Assembly (NCBI GenBank): GCA_002773855.1
Contig: PEZY01000005.1
Coordinates: 211,460 to 275,459, forward strand
Source: Candidatus Buchananbacteria bacterium CG10_big_fil_rev_8_21_14_0_10_33_19
Lineage (GTDB): Bacteria; Patescibacteria; ABY1; 2-01-FULL-39-33
Direction: 5' to 3'
DNA length: 64,000 nt
The notes below the pieces were generated by a model. That model was given only the letters and a program-made list of their open reading frames with translations, was not told the origin of the DNA and searched no databases. Below, piece after piece: positions 8,715 to 18,478 of the stretch. The translations under genes were made by a program, and so were the position numbers. Each line of letters starts with the position of its first letter. The first letter of the stretch is position 1.

Positions 8715-9413
8715 CTAAAAATTAGCCGTGGCTGTATAAACAATAGTGGTAGTATAAATACCAGATGATTCTGTGCCATCTATGTTGGCTATAAAATTAA
8801 TATCAAAAACTGTTTCATTAATTGGATTACTAGAATTTACTATTTCATCACCGCTACTAAAGGCGTACTGGCCAACTGAATTATAAGGCGATATCGTAGA
8901 TGCTACCGGACTAGTACCACTACTATAAATAGCATTAAAACCGAACTGACTAGTGCCAGCACTAGAGCCACTAGCACTAGCGCCAATGGCCGTAATAGTA
9001 TTAACTGATGAGCAAGCCGAGCAAGTCAAAGTACTACCGCTATAAGTCACACTCACCCCAGCTGATTCATTAGTAAAAACATTGAGTGTGATAGCACCAG
9101 TGGCCGTGGCACTAGTGCTTAAATTACCAAATTCAACAGAAGATTGACTAGCACTCAAAAATAAAATGGAATACTCACTATTTCTAAATCCAGCCCCAAT
9201 ATTATTATTGGTTGACGAGGAATGACTAGCTATAATACCACCAATGGTATCTGCCAAATCATAATTACTTGAGGACTGATCTTCACCGCCACCGGATGAT
9301 AAAGCATCCTGCCAAATGTGGTAATTACTTGAGGTCATAGCTGCATCCAAAATACCAGGAAACAACAACAAAACTACCAAAAAACATGCTAATATATTTA
9401 TAAATTTAATCAT
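8715..9413 (-). CDS. Secreted WxL-like beta-sandwich protein
   Basis: 232 residues from ATG 9413 (an in-frame TTG at 9425 is possible; AAAGGA lies about 14-19 bases upstream of the ATG). Signal peptide (about 1-25), an N-terminal SSNYHIWQDALSSGGG segment seen in CPR surface proteins, and a Ser/Thr/Ala-rich beta-sandwich ending GIYTTTIVYTATANF. That ending resembles the last strand of WxL domains, but no WxL tripeptide is present. It contains an adjacent cysteine pair (SCSAC-like, CSACSS). First gene of the three-gene unit with the DUF916-like and GCTD-repeat proteins, separated from rpoC by a terminator. Function inferred as a cell-wall surface protein. Confidence 0.7.
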   Translation of the reverse strand: MIKFINILACFLVVLLLFPGILDAAMTSSNYHIWQDALSSGGGEDQSSSNYDLADTIGGIIASHSSSTNNNIGAGFRNSEYSILFLSASQSSVEFGNLSTSATATGAITLNVFTNESAGVSVTYSGSTLTCSACSSVNTITAIGASASGSSAGTSQFGFNAIYSSGTSPVASTISPYNSVGQYAFSSGDEIVNSSNPINETVFDINFIANIDGTESSGIYTTTIVYTATANF

Positions 9414-9484
9414 AATAAAAAACAATATCCTTTTTACCTTTACATGATTATATTATAACACAAAACAATGATTTATTAAAAACT

Positions 9485-9508
9485 AAAAAACTCCGTTTGA
9501 AACGGAGT
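9485..9508 (-). terminator. Intrinsic terminator after rpoC
   Basis: Stem ACTCCGT/ACGGAGT with a short loop, followed on the minus strand by a T run, 22 bases after the rpoC stop. Confidence 0.9.
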
Positions 9509-9529
9509 TTTTTATAAAAATAATTTAAA

Positions 9530-12500
9530 TTATTTTTTTATAAATCCAGTACCAGCTGGGATTAATCGACCAATAATAATATTTTCTTTTAAACCAGATA
9601 AATCATCAGTTTTTCCAGTAATTGCTGCATTAATCAACACTTTGGCAGTTTCTTGAAATGAAGCAGCAGCCAACCAGCTTCGAGTTGATAATGAAACTTT
9701 AGTAATACCCAAAAGTAAACGATCAAATTCTACTTCTTGCTTACCTTCTTTTTTAAGTCTTTGATTTTCATAAGCGACGTCAATATATTCCACAACTTCA
9801 CCAGGAAGCAAATCACTGTCTCCAGCATCACGAACATAAACCTTGGAGAACATTTGACGCACAATAACTTCAGCGTGTTTATCATTTAGTTTTTGACCCT
9901 GAGAAGAATAAATATGTTGAATTTCTCTCATGATATATCTTTGAGTAAACTCTTGGCCCTTTAAACGAAATACTTCGTGTAGATCTAAACTACCCTCTGT
10001 TAATTGATCGCCTGGCTCAACCACGTCACCGTCCTGAACCAAGAGTGACACATGTCCAGGAATGATATACTCTTGAACTCCCAATTCTTTACCAGAAATA
10101 GTAATAGAATTTTTTTCAATTTTCACAGTACCATCAACTATACTAATTTCTTGATCTTCACCATTAGTAAACAATACTTGACCCTTAACAATCTGAGCGC
10201 CATCAGCCACTTCAATTTTTAAATCAGTTTTAGTCTTAGGTAAAGAAATTTTCTTAATAATTTCATTATCATAACTAAGCTGTAATACTCTTTCTCTAGA
10301 AGATGTTACTAAAACTTTGCCTTCAGAATTTTTAATTTCTCGTTGACCTTGAGTAATTCTCACACTGCCACTAACATCAGCAATAATAGCCTTGGCCTTA
10401 GGTGATCTAGTTTCAAAAATTTCTTCTACTCGAGGCAAACCTTGAGTAATATCACCTTCAGACGCTACACCACCGGTATGGAAAGTTCTCATAGTTAACT
10501 GAGTACCAGGCTCACCCACACTTTGGGCAGCAATAATACCAACAGCTGTACCTTGTTTAACAAGCTTATTATAACTTAAATCATAACCATAACATTTCTG
10601 ACAAATACCTTTAATAGTTTTACAAGATAATACTGCTCTAATTTTAACGCTTTGTAAATCAACTTTTCTTAAATCTTCAGCTATTTCTTCGTCAATCAAA
10701 TCACCTGCTTTTACTAAAACTTTATTATTTTTTGGATTGATAATATCTTCAGCTGGATAACGACCAACTAATCTATCTACTAAATTTTCTCCCATAGTTT
10801 CACTCTCAGTTTGAGTTAACTCTAGGCCATCTTTATCATTACAATCTTCTTCAGAAACAATTACGTCTTGAGCAACATCAACTAGTCTTCTAGTTAGGTA
10901 ACCGGCGGATGAGGTTCTAAGAGCGGTGTCAGTTAAACCCTTACGAGCACCGTGAGTAGAAATAAAGAATTCCAAAACATCAAAACCTTTTTTAAAGTTA
11001 CTCTTAACTGGCAATTCAATAACTTCATAAGACGGATTAACCACTGGTCCTTTCATACCAATCATTTGATTTAATTGTCCCCAAGTACCACGAGCGCCCG
11101 AATCAATCATCGCTCTAACAGAATTACCTTCTGGCAAAATATCTTGAACTTTACTTAAAATATTATTGTTAACTTTCAACCACAATTCAACAATTTTATC
11201 GTGTCTTTCATCCTCGGTTAAAAGACCCATTTGATATTGTTGTTCAATTTCATCTAATTTAACATTACCTTCTTCAATAAATTTTTCTCGATCAGGAATA
11301 TCTTTTAAATCATCCATACCAATTGACTGAGCAGAATGAGTCAAATATTTAAAACCGTGTTCTTTTAGCAAATCCAAAACTTTAACAGTTTCTTCTGGAC
11401 CAAATTGATATAAAACCTGACCCAATAGTTTAGATAAATATTTTTTAGTAATTCTTTCATTAATAAACTCCATTTCCTGAGGCAAAATATCATTAAATAA
11501 AATTCTACCAATTGTAGCATCTTGAAGTTCCATTTTCTTAATCTTCAAACCCTTTTTAGGCATCATGACTTTAATTTGATCATGTAAAGTAATTAAACCT
11601 TTTTCTTCAGCTAGTAAAGCCTCATTAAAAGAAGAGTACACTTTTGGCTTATCATTTTCTTTCATGGTAGTTAAATAATAACAACCTAAAACGATGTCCT
11701 GGTTAGGAGTGACAATTGGTCGACCATCTGATGGCTTTAATAAATTCTTAGAAGACAACATTAATTCAGCTGCTTCTTTTCTAGCACCTTCAGTTAAAGG
11801 TACATGAACAGCCATTTGATCTCCGTCAAAATCAGCATTAAAAGCACTACAAACTAGTGGGTGAATCCTAATAGCCTTACCTTCGGTTAAAACTGGTTTA
11901 AAAGCCTGAATACCTAGTCTATGTAGGGTTGGGGCCCGATTTAATAAGACATAAGCACCCGTTACTACTTCTTCTAACAAATCCCAAATCTCTTCGTGAC
12001 CAGCTTCGATGTAGCGATTAGCACTTCTAACATTATGAACAATACCTCGTTTAATTAATTTAGAAATAATAAATGGCTTAAACAATTCCAAAGCCATTAT
12101 TTTTGGGATACCACATTGATCTAGTTTTAATTCTGGACCAACCACAATAACACTTCTTCCAGAGTAATCAATACGCTTACCAAGTAAGTTTTGTCTAAAT
12201 CGTCCTTGCTTACCTTTAAGCATATCCGCAATAGATTTTAACATTCTCTTTTGACCAGTTGAGGCCACCACGGTTTTACCATGTCGAGCGTTATTATCAA
12301 TCAAAGCATCAACAGCCTCCTGAAGCATTCTCTTTTCATTTCTGGTAATAATTTCTGGAGCGTTTAATTCTTGAAGTTGTTTTAAACGATTGTTTCGATT
12401 GATTACTCTGCGATATAAATCATTTAAATCAGAAGTCGCAAAACGACCACCATCTAAAGGCACCATTGGTCTTAAATCTGGTGGAATAATTGGTACTGTT

Positions 12501-13411
12501 GATAATACCATCCACTCTGGTCTAATACTGTTTTTAACCAAATGATTAAAGAATTTAATTCTTCTGATTAATTTATCTCTTTTAGCTCCAGTGGCTTTTT
12601 CTAGGTCTTTATCTAAACCAGTAATCATTTTATTAATATCCATATTTGCCAATAAACTTCTAATGGCTTCAGCACCAATACCGGCTTCAAAAATATGTCC
12701 ATATTTCAAAGATAAATCATGGAAAGTATGCTCGGAAATAATCTTGAGTGGTTTTAATTCTTTAAGTTCACTTTCAGCTACATTTAAAGTATCTTCCAGT
12801 TCAGTCATTTTTTCTTCCTTTTGAGTCAATAACTTGCCAATTTGACCCTCAGCTAAATCGCCACCCTTTTCAGTCAGTTGTTTAATTCTATTATCAAAAT
12901 CACCTTCAATTTGTTTGCGATACTGTTTATATTCAGCTTTAAGTTGAGCCAAAGTTTCAGCTTTTAAGTCTTCATTAACAGTAATAATTATAAAGTCAGC
13001 AAAGTAGATAACCTTCTCTAAATTCTGGATAGACATATCCAAAGCCAAACCAATTCGAGATGGCACACCTCTTAAAAACCAAATGTGAGAAACTGGCACA
13101 CACAAATCAATATGGCCCATTCTTTCTCTTCTGACCACAGCGCGGGTAACTTCTACACCACACTTATCACAGACAATGCCTTTGTATCTAATTTTTTTGT
13201 ATTTACCACAATAACATTCCCAGTCTTTAACTGGTCCAAAAATCTTTTCGCAAAACAAACCATCCTTTTCGGGTTTTTGAGTTCTGTAGTTTATAGTTTC
13301 TGGTCTAGTCACCTCACCAAATGACCAATCATGAATATTATCAGGGGAAGCTAGTCTTAACTTAATTGAAGTAAAATCTTCTGAAGTTTTTTGTTCCGGG
13401 GTGTTTATCAT
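9530..13411 (-). CDS. rpoC: RNA polymerase subunit beta'
   Basis: 1293 residues. The catalytic Mg motif NADFDGDQMAVH begins at residue 525. The N-terminal zinc site (CYCGKYK, then CDKCGVEV) and the second zinc site (CKTIKGICQKC) are both present, as are the bridge-helix and trigger-loop region (GEPGTQLTMRTFHTGG). It is shorter than the E. coli protein (1407), with compact insertions, as in other reduced genomes. It lies 43 bases after rpoB on the same strand and ends at a strong terminator. No Shine-Dalgarno sequence precedes the ATG. Identity is certain. Confidence 0.99.
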   Translation of the reverse strand: MINTPEQKTSEDFTSIKLRLASPDNIHDWSFGEVTRPETINYRTQKPEKDGLFCEKIFGPVKDWECYCGKYKKIRYKGIVCDKCGVEVTRAVVRRERMGHIDLCVPVSHIWFLRGVPSRIGLALDMSIQNLEKVIYFADFIIITVNEDLKAETLAQLKAEYKQYRKQIEGDFDNRIKQLTEKGGDLAEGQIGKLLTQKEEKMTELEDTLNVAESELKELKPLKIISEHTFHDLSLKYGHIFEAGIGAEAIRSLLANMDINKMITGLDKDLEKATGAKRDKLIRRIKFFNHLVKNSIRPEWMVLSTVPIIPPDLRPMVPLDGGRFATSDLNDLYRRVINRNNRLKQLQELNAPEIITRNEKRMLQEAVDALIDNNARHGKTVVASTGQKRMLKSIADMLKGKQGRFRQNLLGKRIDYSGRSVIVVGPELKLDQCGIPKIMALELFKPFIISKLIKRGIVHNVRSANRYIEAGHEEIWDLLEEVVTGAYVLLNRAPTLHRLGIQAFKPVLTEGKAIRIHPLVCSAFNADFDGDQMAVHVPLTEGARKEAAELMLSSKNLLKPSDGRPIVTPNQDIVLGCYYLTTMKENDKPKVYSSFNEALLAEEKGLITLHDQIKVMMPKKGLKIKKMELQDATIGRILFNDILPQEMEFINERITKKYLSKLLGQVLYQFGPEETVKVLDLLKEHGFKYLTHSAQSIGMDDLKDIPDREKFIEEGNVKLDEIEQQYQMGLLTEDERHDKIVELWLKVNNNILSKVQDILPEGNSVRAMIDSGARGTWGQLNQMIGMKGPVVNPSYEVIELPVKSNFKKGFDVLEFFISTHGARKGLTDTALRTSSAGYLTRRLVDVAQDVIVSEEDCNDKDGLELTQTESETMGENLVDRLVGRYPAEDIINPKNNKVLVKAGDLIDEEIAEDLRKVDLQSVKIRAVLSCKTIKGICQKCYGYDLSYNKLVKQGTAVGIIAAQSVGEPGTQLTMRTFHTGGVASEGDITQGLPRVEEIFETRSPKAKAIIADVSGSVRITQGQREIKNSEGKVLVTSSRERVLQLSYDNEIIKKISLPKTKTDLKIEVADGAQIVKGQVLFTNGEDQEISIVDGTVKIEKNSITISGKELGVQEYIIPGHVSLLVQDGDVVEPGDQLTEGSLDLHEVFRLKGQEFTQRYIMREIQHIYSSQGQKLNDKHAEVIVRQMFSKVYVRDAGDSDLLPGEVVEYIDVAYENQRLKKEGKQEVEFDRLLLGITKVSLSTRSWLAAASFQETAKVLINAAITGKTDDLSGLKENIIIGRLIPAGTGFIKK

Positions 13412-13454
13412 ATATGTATATTAAGTAAAATTACTTATTACTTTCTTAGGCGTT

Positions 13455-16400
13455 TTATTTAGATCCAGTTTCTTCAGTATTATCATCTTTTGTGTCAAGC
13501 GATTCGACTGTTTCGCTGCCGCCATTTAATTCCACATTAAGACCTAAGCCCTTAAGCTCACGCACTAGAACATGGAAACTTTCTGGAATATTTAAATTAG
13601 TGATTGGCTCACCTTTAATAATAGATTCATAGGTTTTTGATCTGCCGACTACGTCATCCGATTTAATAGTCAAAATTTCTTGTAAAGTATTGGCTGCACC
13701 ATAACCTTCCAAAGCCCAAACTTCCATTTCACCAAATCTTTGTCCACCATGTTGAGCTTTACCACCTAGCGGCTGTTGGGTAATCAAGGAGTATGGACCA
13801 ATTGATCTTTGGTGAATTTTACTTTCAACCAAATGGTTAAGTTTTAACATATAAACATAACCAACGGTTGTAGTTTTATCAAAAGCTTTACCGGTTCGAC
13901 CATCATACAACTGAATACGACCATCAGAACTATAACCAGCCTTGCCTAATTCTTCTCTAATTTTTTCTTCAGTAATACCATCAAATACATGAGTTGCTAC
14001 CTTATAACCCAACTTATGAGCGGCTAAACCTAAATGAGTTTCCAAAACCTGACCAATATTCATACGAGAAACTACACCTAGTGGCGATAAAATAATATCG
14101 ACAGGTGTGCCATCCTCTAAGTGTGGTAAATCTTCAACTGGCACTACTTTGGAAATAACACCCTTATTACCATGTCGTCCAGCCATCTTATCGCCCACCT
14201 GAACTTTTCTCAGTGAAGCTACAGTTACTTGAATCATTTTGATCATACCAGCAGAAAGCTTATCACCATTTTCTCGAGAAAAGATTTTAACATCGATAAC
14301 TTTACCAGAAGAACCATGTTCCATATATAAAGATGAATCTCTAACATCTCTAGCTTTTTCACCAAAAATAGCTCTGAGCAATTTTTCTTCAGCGGATAAT
14401 TCAGTTTCACCTTTTGGAGTAATCTTACCGCACAAAATATCACCTGATCTAACATTAGCACCAATTCTGATAATACCTTCTTCATCTAAATCTTTTAATT
14501 TTTCTTCACTCACATTTGGAATATCAGAAGTCACGACTTCTGGACCAAGTTTTGTTTCACGAACTTCACAAGTATAGTCTTCAATATGAATAGATGAATA
14601 TCGATCTTTTTGCACAATTCTTTCAGAAATAATAATCGCATCCTCATAGTTATAACCCTGCCATGGCATAAAAGCCACCAAGATATTTTGACCCAAAGCT
14701 AGTTCACCACCATCAGTAGCTGGACCATCAGCGATAGGTTCACCTTTTTTAATTTTTTGATTAATAGAAACTATTGGTCTTTGATTAATACAAGTCGAAG
14801 CATTAGATCGCAAAAATTTATTCAAAATATAAGTATCAGTCTTACCTGATTTATTTTTAATTTCAATACTATTACCACTTAAACCAACAACCTCACCAGC
14901 TTCTTTGGCTAAAATAATATGACCCGAATCTTGAGCCGCTCTAGCTTCAACACCAGTACCGACAAGTGGTGCCTGTGGTTTAATACAAGACACTGCCTGA
15001 CGTTGCATGTTTGTACCCATAAGTGCACGCACCGCGTCATCATGTTCCAAGAAAGGAATAAGTGAAGTAGCAATAGATACAATCTGATTAGAAGCTACAT
15101 CCATATATTCAATATTACTAGAACTAGTAATAGTTGGTTTTAATTTTACTCTGGCTTCAACTTTTTCTTTAATAAAATAACCTTGATCATCAAGCTTAGC
15201 GGTCGAAGTAGTTGTTGTTACTCGACTTTCTTCAAAAGCATCCAAATAAACAATTTCATCAGTCACTCTGGCCCGACCATCTTTTTCTTTGATGACTTTA
15301 TAATATGGGGTCTCTAGAAAACCAAATTCATTAACTCGAGCATAACTAGACATATGACCGACTAAACCAATATTAGGACCTTCTGGAGTAGCAATCGGAC
15401 AAATTCTACCATAATGAGTAGGGTGAACGTCTCTGACTTCAAAGCCAGCTCTTTCACGAGACAAACCACCAGGACCCATAGCGTTTAACCTTCTCTTGTG
15501 TTCTAATTCAGCCAGTGGATTGACTTGGTCCATAAACTGAGATAGCTGAGATGACATAAAGAATTCTTTCACGGCACTATTAACCGGTCTAGCATTTATT
15601 AATTTACTAGGAGTTAAAGCAGTCATATCTAAAGTGCTCATTCTGTCTTTGATAATTCTTTCCATTCTGGCCAAACCAATTCTAAATTTATTTTGAATTA
15701 ATTCACCGGCCGCTCTAATTCTTCTATTGCCCAAATGATCAATATCATCAGCATCATCCTGAGTAATATTTAATCTAATAATTTCTTTAAGAATATTAAT
15801 GATATCGTCTTTAAGTAAAATTCTATTTTCTTTAGTAATTGGCAAATCTACATCAAATCTTTGATTTAATTTATATCTACCAACTCGACCAAAGTCATAA
15901 CGAGAAAAATTAAAGAACATATTATCAATCAACTGTTTGGCATTATCTGGAGTGGCTAAATCACCTGGTCTAATTCTTTTATAGACTTCAATTAAGCCTT
16001 CAGCTTCATTAGTTGAAGCATCTTTTTTAAGTGAGGCTTCAATATATTTAATATCTGGATCGTTATCAACATCTTTAAATAATTCTAAAATTGATTCGTC
16101 ACTATTAAAACCAAAAGCTCGAAGCAAAGTCGTAGCCGACACTTTTCTTTTGCGATCAATTTTTACCCAGATTACACCATTGTTATCGGTTTCAAATTCC
16201 AACCAAGAACCTCGATTAGGAATAACCTTAGCACCATACAATTTACCATCATTGCCAGCTTGATTACTAAAGAAGACACCAGCTGATCTAATCAGCTGAG
16301 AGACAATTACTCTTTCAATACCATTAATGATAAAAGTACCTCTGTCTGTCATCAATGGAAAATCCCCAAGATAAACTTCCTGATCAACAGATTGACCAGT

Positions 16401-16700
16401 TTTTTTGTTCAACAAAGTAACATTAACACGAAGAGGTGCTTCGTAAGTAATGTTTTTTTGTTTACTAGTAGTCTCATCAAATTTTGGATCATCTAAAGTA
16501 TAATCACCAAAATAAACTTCTAAATCACGACCAATGAAGTCAGTAATCGGAGAAACTTCATCAAAAAGTTCCTTTAAGCCTTCATCCCAAAACCAGGCAA
16601 ATGAATTCTTTTGTAGTTCGATTAAATCTGGCAGTGGTAAAACCTGCTTGTCAGAAAAACTTGTTCTTTCCATTACTTGTGTGTTTTTTTGTTGAGACAT
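13455..16700 (-). CDS. rpoB: RNA polymerase subunit beta
   Basis: 1081 residues from ATG 16700 (reading MSQQKNTQ). An upstream in-frame TTG at 16769 would add 23 residues but lies inside a hairpin and is unlikely. Conserved signatures include LSQFMDQVNPLAELEHKRR (rifampicin region), NYEDAIIISERIV and KMAGRHGNKGV. The Asp/Glu-rich C-terminus follows GGKAQHGGQRFGEMEVWALE. Unlike many bacteria, no rplJ-rplL precedes it; the upstream gene is murE, about 450 bases away. The leader carries a hairpin that may act as an attenuator. Identity certain; start probable. Confidence 0.98.
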   Translation of the reverse strand: MSQQKNTQVMERTSFSDKQVLPLPDLIELQKNSFAWFWDEGLKELFDEVSPITDFIGRDLEVYFGDYTLDDPKFDETTSKQKNITYEAPLRVNVTLLNKKTGQSVDQEVYLGDFPLMTDRGTFIINGIERVIVSQLIRSAGVFFSNQAGNDGKLYGAKVIPNRGSWLEFETDNNGVIWVKIDRKRKVSATTLLRAFGFNSDESILELFKDVDNDPDIKYIEASLKKDASTNEAEGLIEVYKRIRPGDLATPDNAKQLIDNMFFNFSRYDFGRVGRYKLNQRFDVDLPITKENRILLKDDIINILKEIIRLNITQDDADDIDHLGNRRIRAAGELIQNKFRIGLARMERIIKDRMSTLDMTALTPSKLINARPVNSAVKEFFMSSQLSQFMDQVNPLAELEHKRRLNAMGPGGLSRERAGFEVRDVHPTHYGRICPIATPEGPNIGLVGHMSSYARVNEFGFLETPYYKVIKEKDGRARVTDEIVYLDAFEESRVTTTTSTAKLDDQGYFIKEKVEARVKLKPTITSSSNIEYMDVASNQIVSIATSLIPFLEHDDAVRALMGTNMQRQAVSCIKPQAPLVGTGVEARAAQDSGHIILAKEAGEVVGLSGNSIEIKNKSGKTDTYILNKFLRSNASTCINQRPIVSINQKIKKGEPIADGPATDGGELALGQNILVAFMPWQGYNYEDAIIISERIVQKDRYSSIHIEDYTCEVRETKLGPEVVTSDIPNVSEEKLKDLDEEGIIRIGANVRSGDILCGKITPKGETELSAEEKLLRAIFGEKARDVRDSSLYMEHGSSGKVIDVKIFSRENGDKLSAGMIKMIQVTVASLRKVQVGDKMAGRHGNKGVISKVVPVEDLPHLEDGTPVDIILSPLGVVSRMNIGQVLETHLGLAAHKLGYKVATHVFDGITEEKIREELGKAGYSSDGRIQLYDGRTGKAFDKTTTVGYVYMLKLNHLVESKIHQRSIGPYSLITQQPLGGKAQHGGQRFGEMEVWALEGYGAANTLQEILTIKSDDVVGRSKTYESIIKGEPITNLNIPESFHVLVRELKGLGLNVELNGGSETVESLDTKDDNTEETGSK

Positions 16701-16748
16701 AATATAATATTTGATTGTTATATTTTGGCTAGAATAGACGCAAAAAAG

Positions 16749-16790
16749 CTCATTTCTTGTTATCCCCAATTACATTAGGTAAGAAATGAG
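16749..16790 (-). promoter_or_regulatory. Hairpin in the rpoB leader, attenuator-like
   Basis: A perfect 10-bp inverted repeat (CTCATTTCTT/AAGAAATGAG) with a 22-base loop, followed on the minus strand by CTTTTTTG, 50-90 bases before the rpoB start. Position and T run suit a transcription attenuator. A second small inverted repeat (CAATGA/TCATTG) lies upstream at about 16852-16866. Confidence 0.5.
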
Positions 16791-16909
16791 TTATATTAAT
16801 TAAGATTGTATTGGAATTGTACACCCACTATCTTTTGAAGGTTATTAACCCAATGATTGTCATTGAAGTAGGGTTTTTTAAAATAAATCACTAAAAACAG
16901 TTATTGACA

Positions 16910-16938
16910 TTTTAACAGAAAAAATGTATTAAAGTCAA
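16910..16938 (-). promoter_or_regulatory. Probable rpoBC promoter
   Basis: Minus strand TTGACT (16938-16933), 17-base spacer, TTAAAA (16915-16910), giving a leader of about 200 bases. The rest of the gap to murE (16940-17148) is AT-rich with no gene; it holds one perfect DnaA-box sequence at 17066-17074. Confidence 0.45.
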
Positions 16939-17148
16939 GTGTTATACAAATTTTTAAAAAGATGTCAAATATTTTCTTATTTTTAGCTAAATTTAAATAA
17001 TTTTTATCAAATATCAATAATCATAAAGTTGATATTGTTGACAAAATAAATCTTTATTCCCCTACTTATCCACAGATAAAAAATCAGATAACTTTTATTT
17101 ATCATATTTATTAGGCAAAATCATGTTATTAAACTAATACCATAATAA

Positions 17149-18477
17149 CTAACCATTCAGTAATTCACGAGCTACTTGCCGCTCATCCCAAAATGTTTTT
17201 TGATTATTTGGCCCTACAATCGCCTGCTCACACCCCTTACCAGTTAGTAAAATTAGGTCTTTTTCGCTAGCCAAACTGATAGCTTTTTTAATAGCCTCTC
17301 GTCGATCTAATATCTTAAATAAATCTCTATTAATTTCTTTGCCGCCATCATTAGCACCACCCGCCACTTCATCAATTATTTCTTGTGGATCATCATCATA
17401 CGGGTCTTCATTGGTTACCACTACATAATCAGCGTGCGAAGCGGCTAACCTGCCTAAAACTGGGCGTCGATCTCGATCCCGGCCACCACCACAAGAACCT
17501 AAAACATGAATAATTTTATGCTCATTATCTACCAAATTATGCTGCCTGACACAGTCATAAAGCTGTCTTAAACTTTCTGGTTCTGGAGCATAATCCACTA
17601 ACACCTTAAAATTTTGACCTTCATTAATAAATTCCATTCGTCCCGGAATACTTTCAATCTTCTCCAGTGCCTTACGACAAGCAGAAATATCAATACCCTG
17701 AGACTGGCCAACAGTAATCGCCGCAAGTGCATTATAAACATTAAACAAACCTAGTAATTTTAAACTAACTTTAGAATCATACACTTCAAAAGTGATACCA
17801 TTGTCATTAAAAGAAATATTATCAGCTTCTACCTTAGCTTTTAATTCACCGTCTCGGCTTTTACCCTTAACGCCATATCCATATCTGGCATCAGCCTCAT
17901 ACTTCATAAAATCTTTAATATATTCATCATCGGTATTAGCGACAATCACTTTATCAATTATCTGACCATTAATTTTTTTGTGTCTATCGTGTTTTAGCTT
18001 GGCAAACAATTGCTCTTTGGCTTTTTTATAATTTTCAAAACTCCCATGAGATTCGATATGCTCTGGTGTTAAATTGGTAAATACCGAAATATCATAATTA
18101 ATACCCAAGTGTCGATGTTGAGCAATACCCTCAGAAGAAGTTTCCACTATTGCATACTGACAACCGGCTTTAACCATATCGTGTAACATTTTTTGTAATT
18201 CGTTTCTGCCCAGCATAGTCATTTTTTTATCATTCAACCACTCTTTACTGCCAATCTTAAACCAAGCGGTGGAAGTGGCTCCTACTATATAGCCAGCCTC
18301 TTCTAAAATACGAGCAATCATCATTACAGTTGTCGATTTACCATTGGTGCCAGTCACGCCAATGACAATCATTTTTTCTGATGGATTGCCATAAACAATC
18401 TTACTACCAACAGCTAATGATTTATGATATTGACCTAATAATTTTTTGGGAATTATTTTTTTAATTTTTTGTTTCAT
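17149..18477 (-). CDS. murE: Mur ligase, MurE type (UDP-N-acetylmuramoyl-tripeptide synthetase)
   Basis: 442 residues. ATP-binding loop VTGTNGKSTT (about residues 41-50), central ligase domain (TNLTPEHIESHGSFENY) and C-terminal domain with LLTGKGCEQ, as in MurE, which adds the third amino acid of the peptidoglycan stem peptide. The usual N-terminal UDP-binding domain is nearly absent: the P-loop comes about 60-70 residues earlier than in a standard MurE of 480-500 residues. Substrate recognition may therefore differ. The ATG follows the ruvA stop by 1 base; third gene of trhP-ruvA-murE. MurE subtype is likely, though MurT or CphA-like ligases cannot be fully excluded. Confidence 0.82.
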   Translation of the reverse strand: MKQKIKKIIPKKLLGQYHKSLAVGSKIVYGNPSEKMIVIGVTGTNGKSTTVMMIARILEEAGYIVGATSTAWFKIGSKEWLNDKKMTMLGRNELQKMLHDMVKAGCQYAIVETSSEGIAQHRHLGINYDISVFTNLTPEHIESHGSFENYKKAKEQLFAKLKHDRHKKINGQIIDKVIVANTDDEYIKDFMKYEADARYGYGVKGKSRDGELKAKVEADNISFNDNGITFEVYDSKVSLKLLGLFNVYNALAAITVGQSQGIDISACRKALEKIESIPGRMEFINEGQNFKVLVDYAPEPESLRQLYDCVRQHNLVDNEHKIIHVLGSCGGGRDRDRRPVLGRLAASHADYVVVTNEDPYDDDPQEIIDEVAGGANDGGKEINRDLFKILDRREAIKKAISLASEKDLILLTGKGCEQAIVGPNNQKTFWDERQVARELLNG

Positions 18478-18478
18478 A

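Noticed and set aside
9530..13411. Intein or split in rpoC or rpoB
   Set aside because: Motifs are continuous and lengths fit compact subunits; no intein block sequences seen.
16904..16932. TTGACA-N17-TATTAA promoter on the plus strand
   Set aside because: No plus-strand gene or terminator follows; it overlaps the minus-strand rpoBC promoter and is probably the mirror of that AT-rich palindromic site.
17066..17074. Perfect DnaA-box sequences (also 38032-38040) in AT-rich gaps, suggesting an origin
   Set aside because: They are isolated single boxes with no dnaA, dnaN or box cluster nearby; one falls within a promoter region. A 9-mer can occur by chance in 64 kb.
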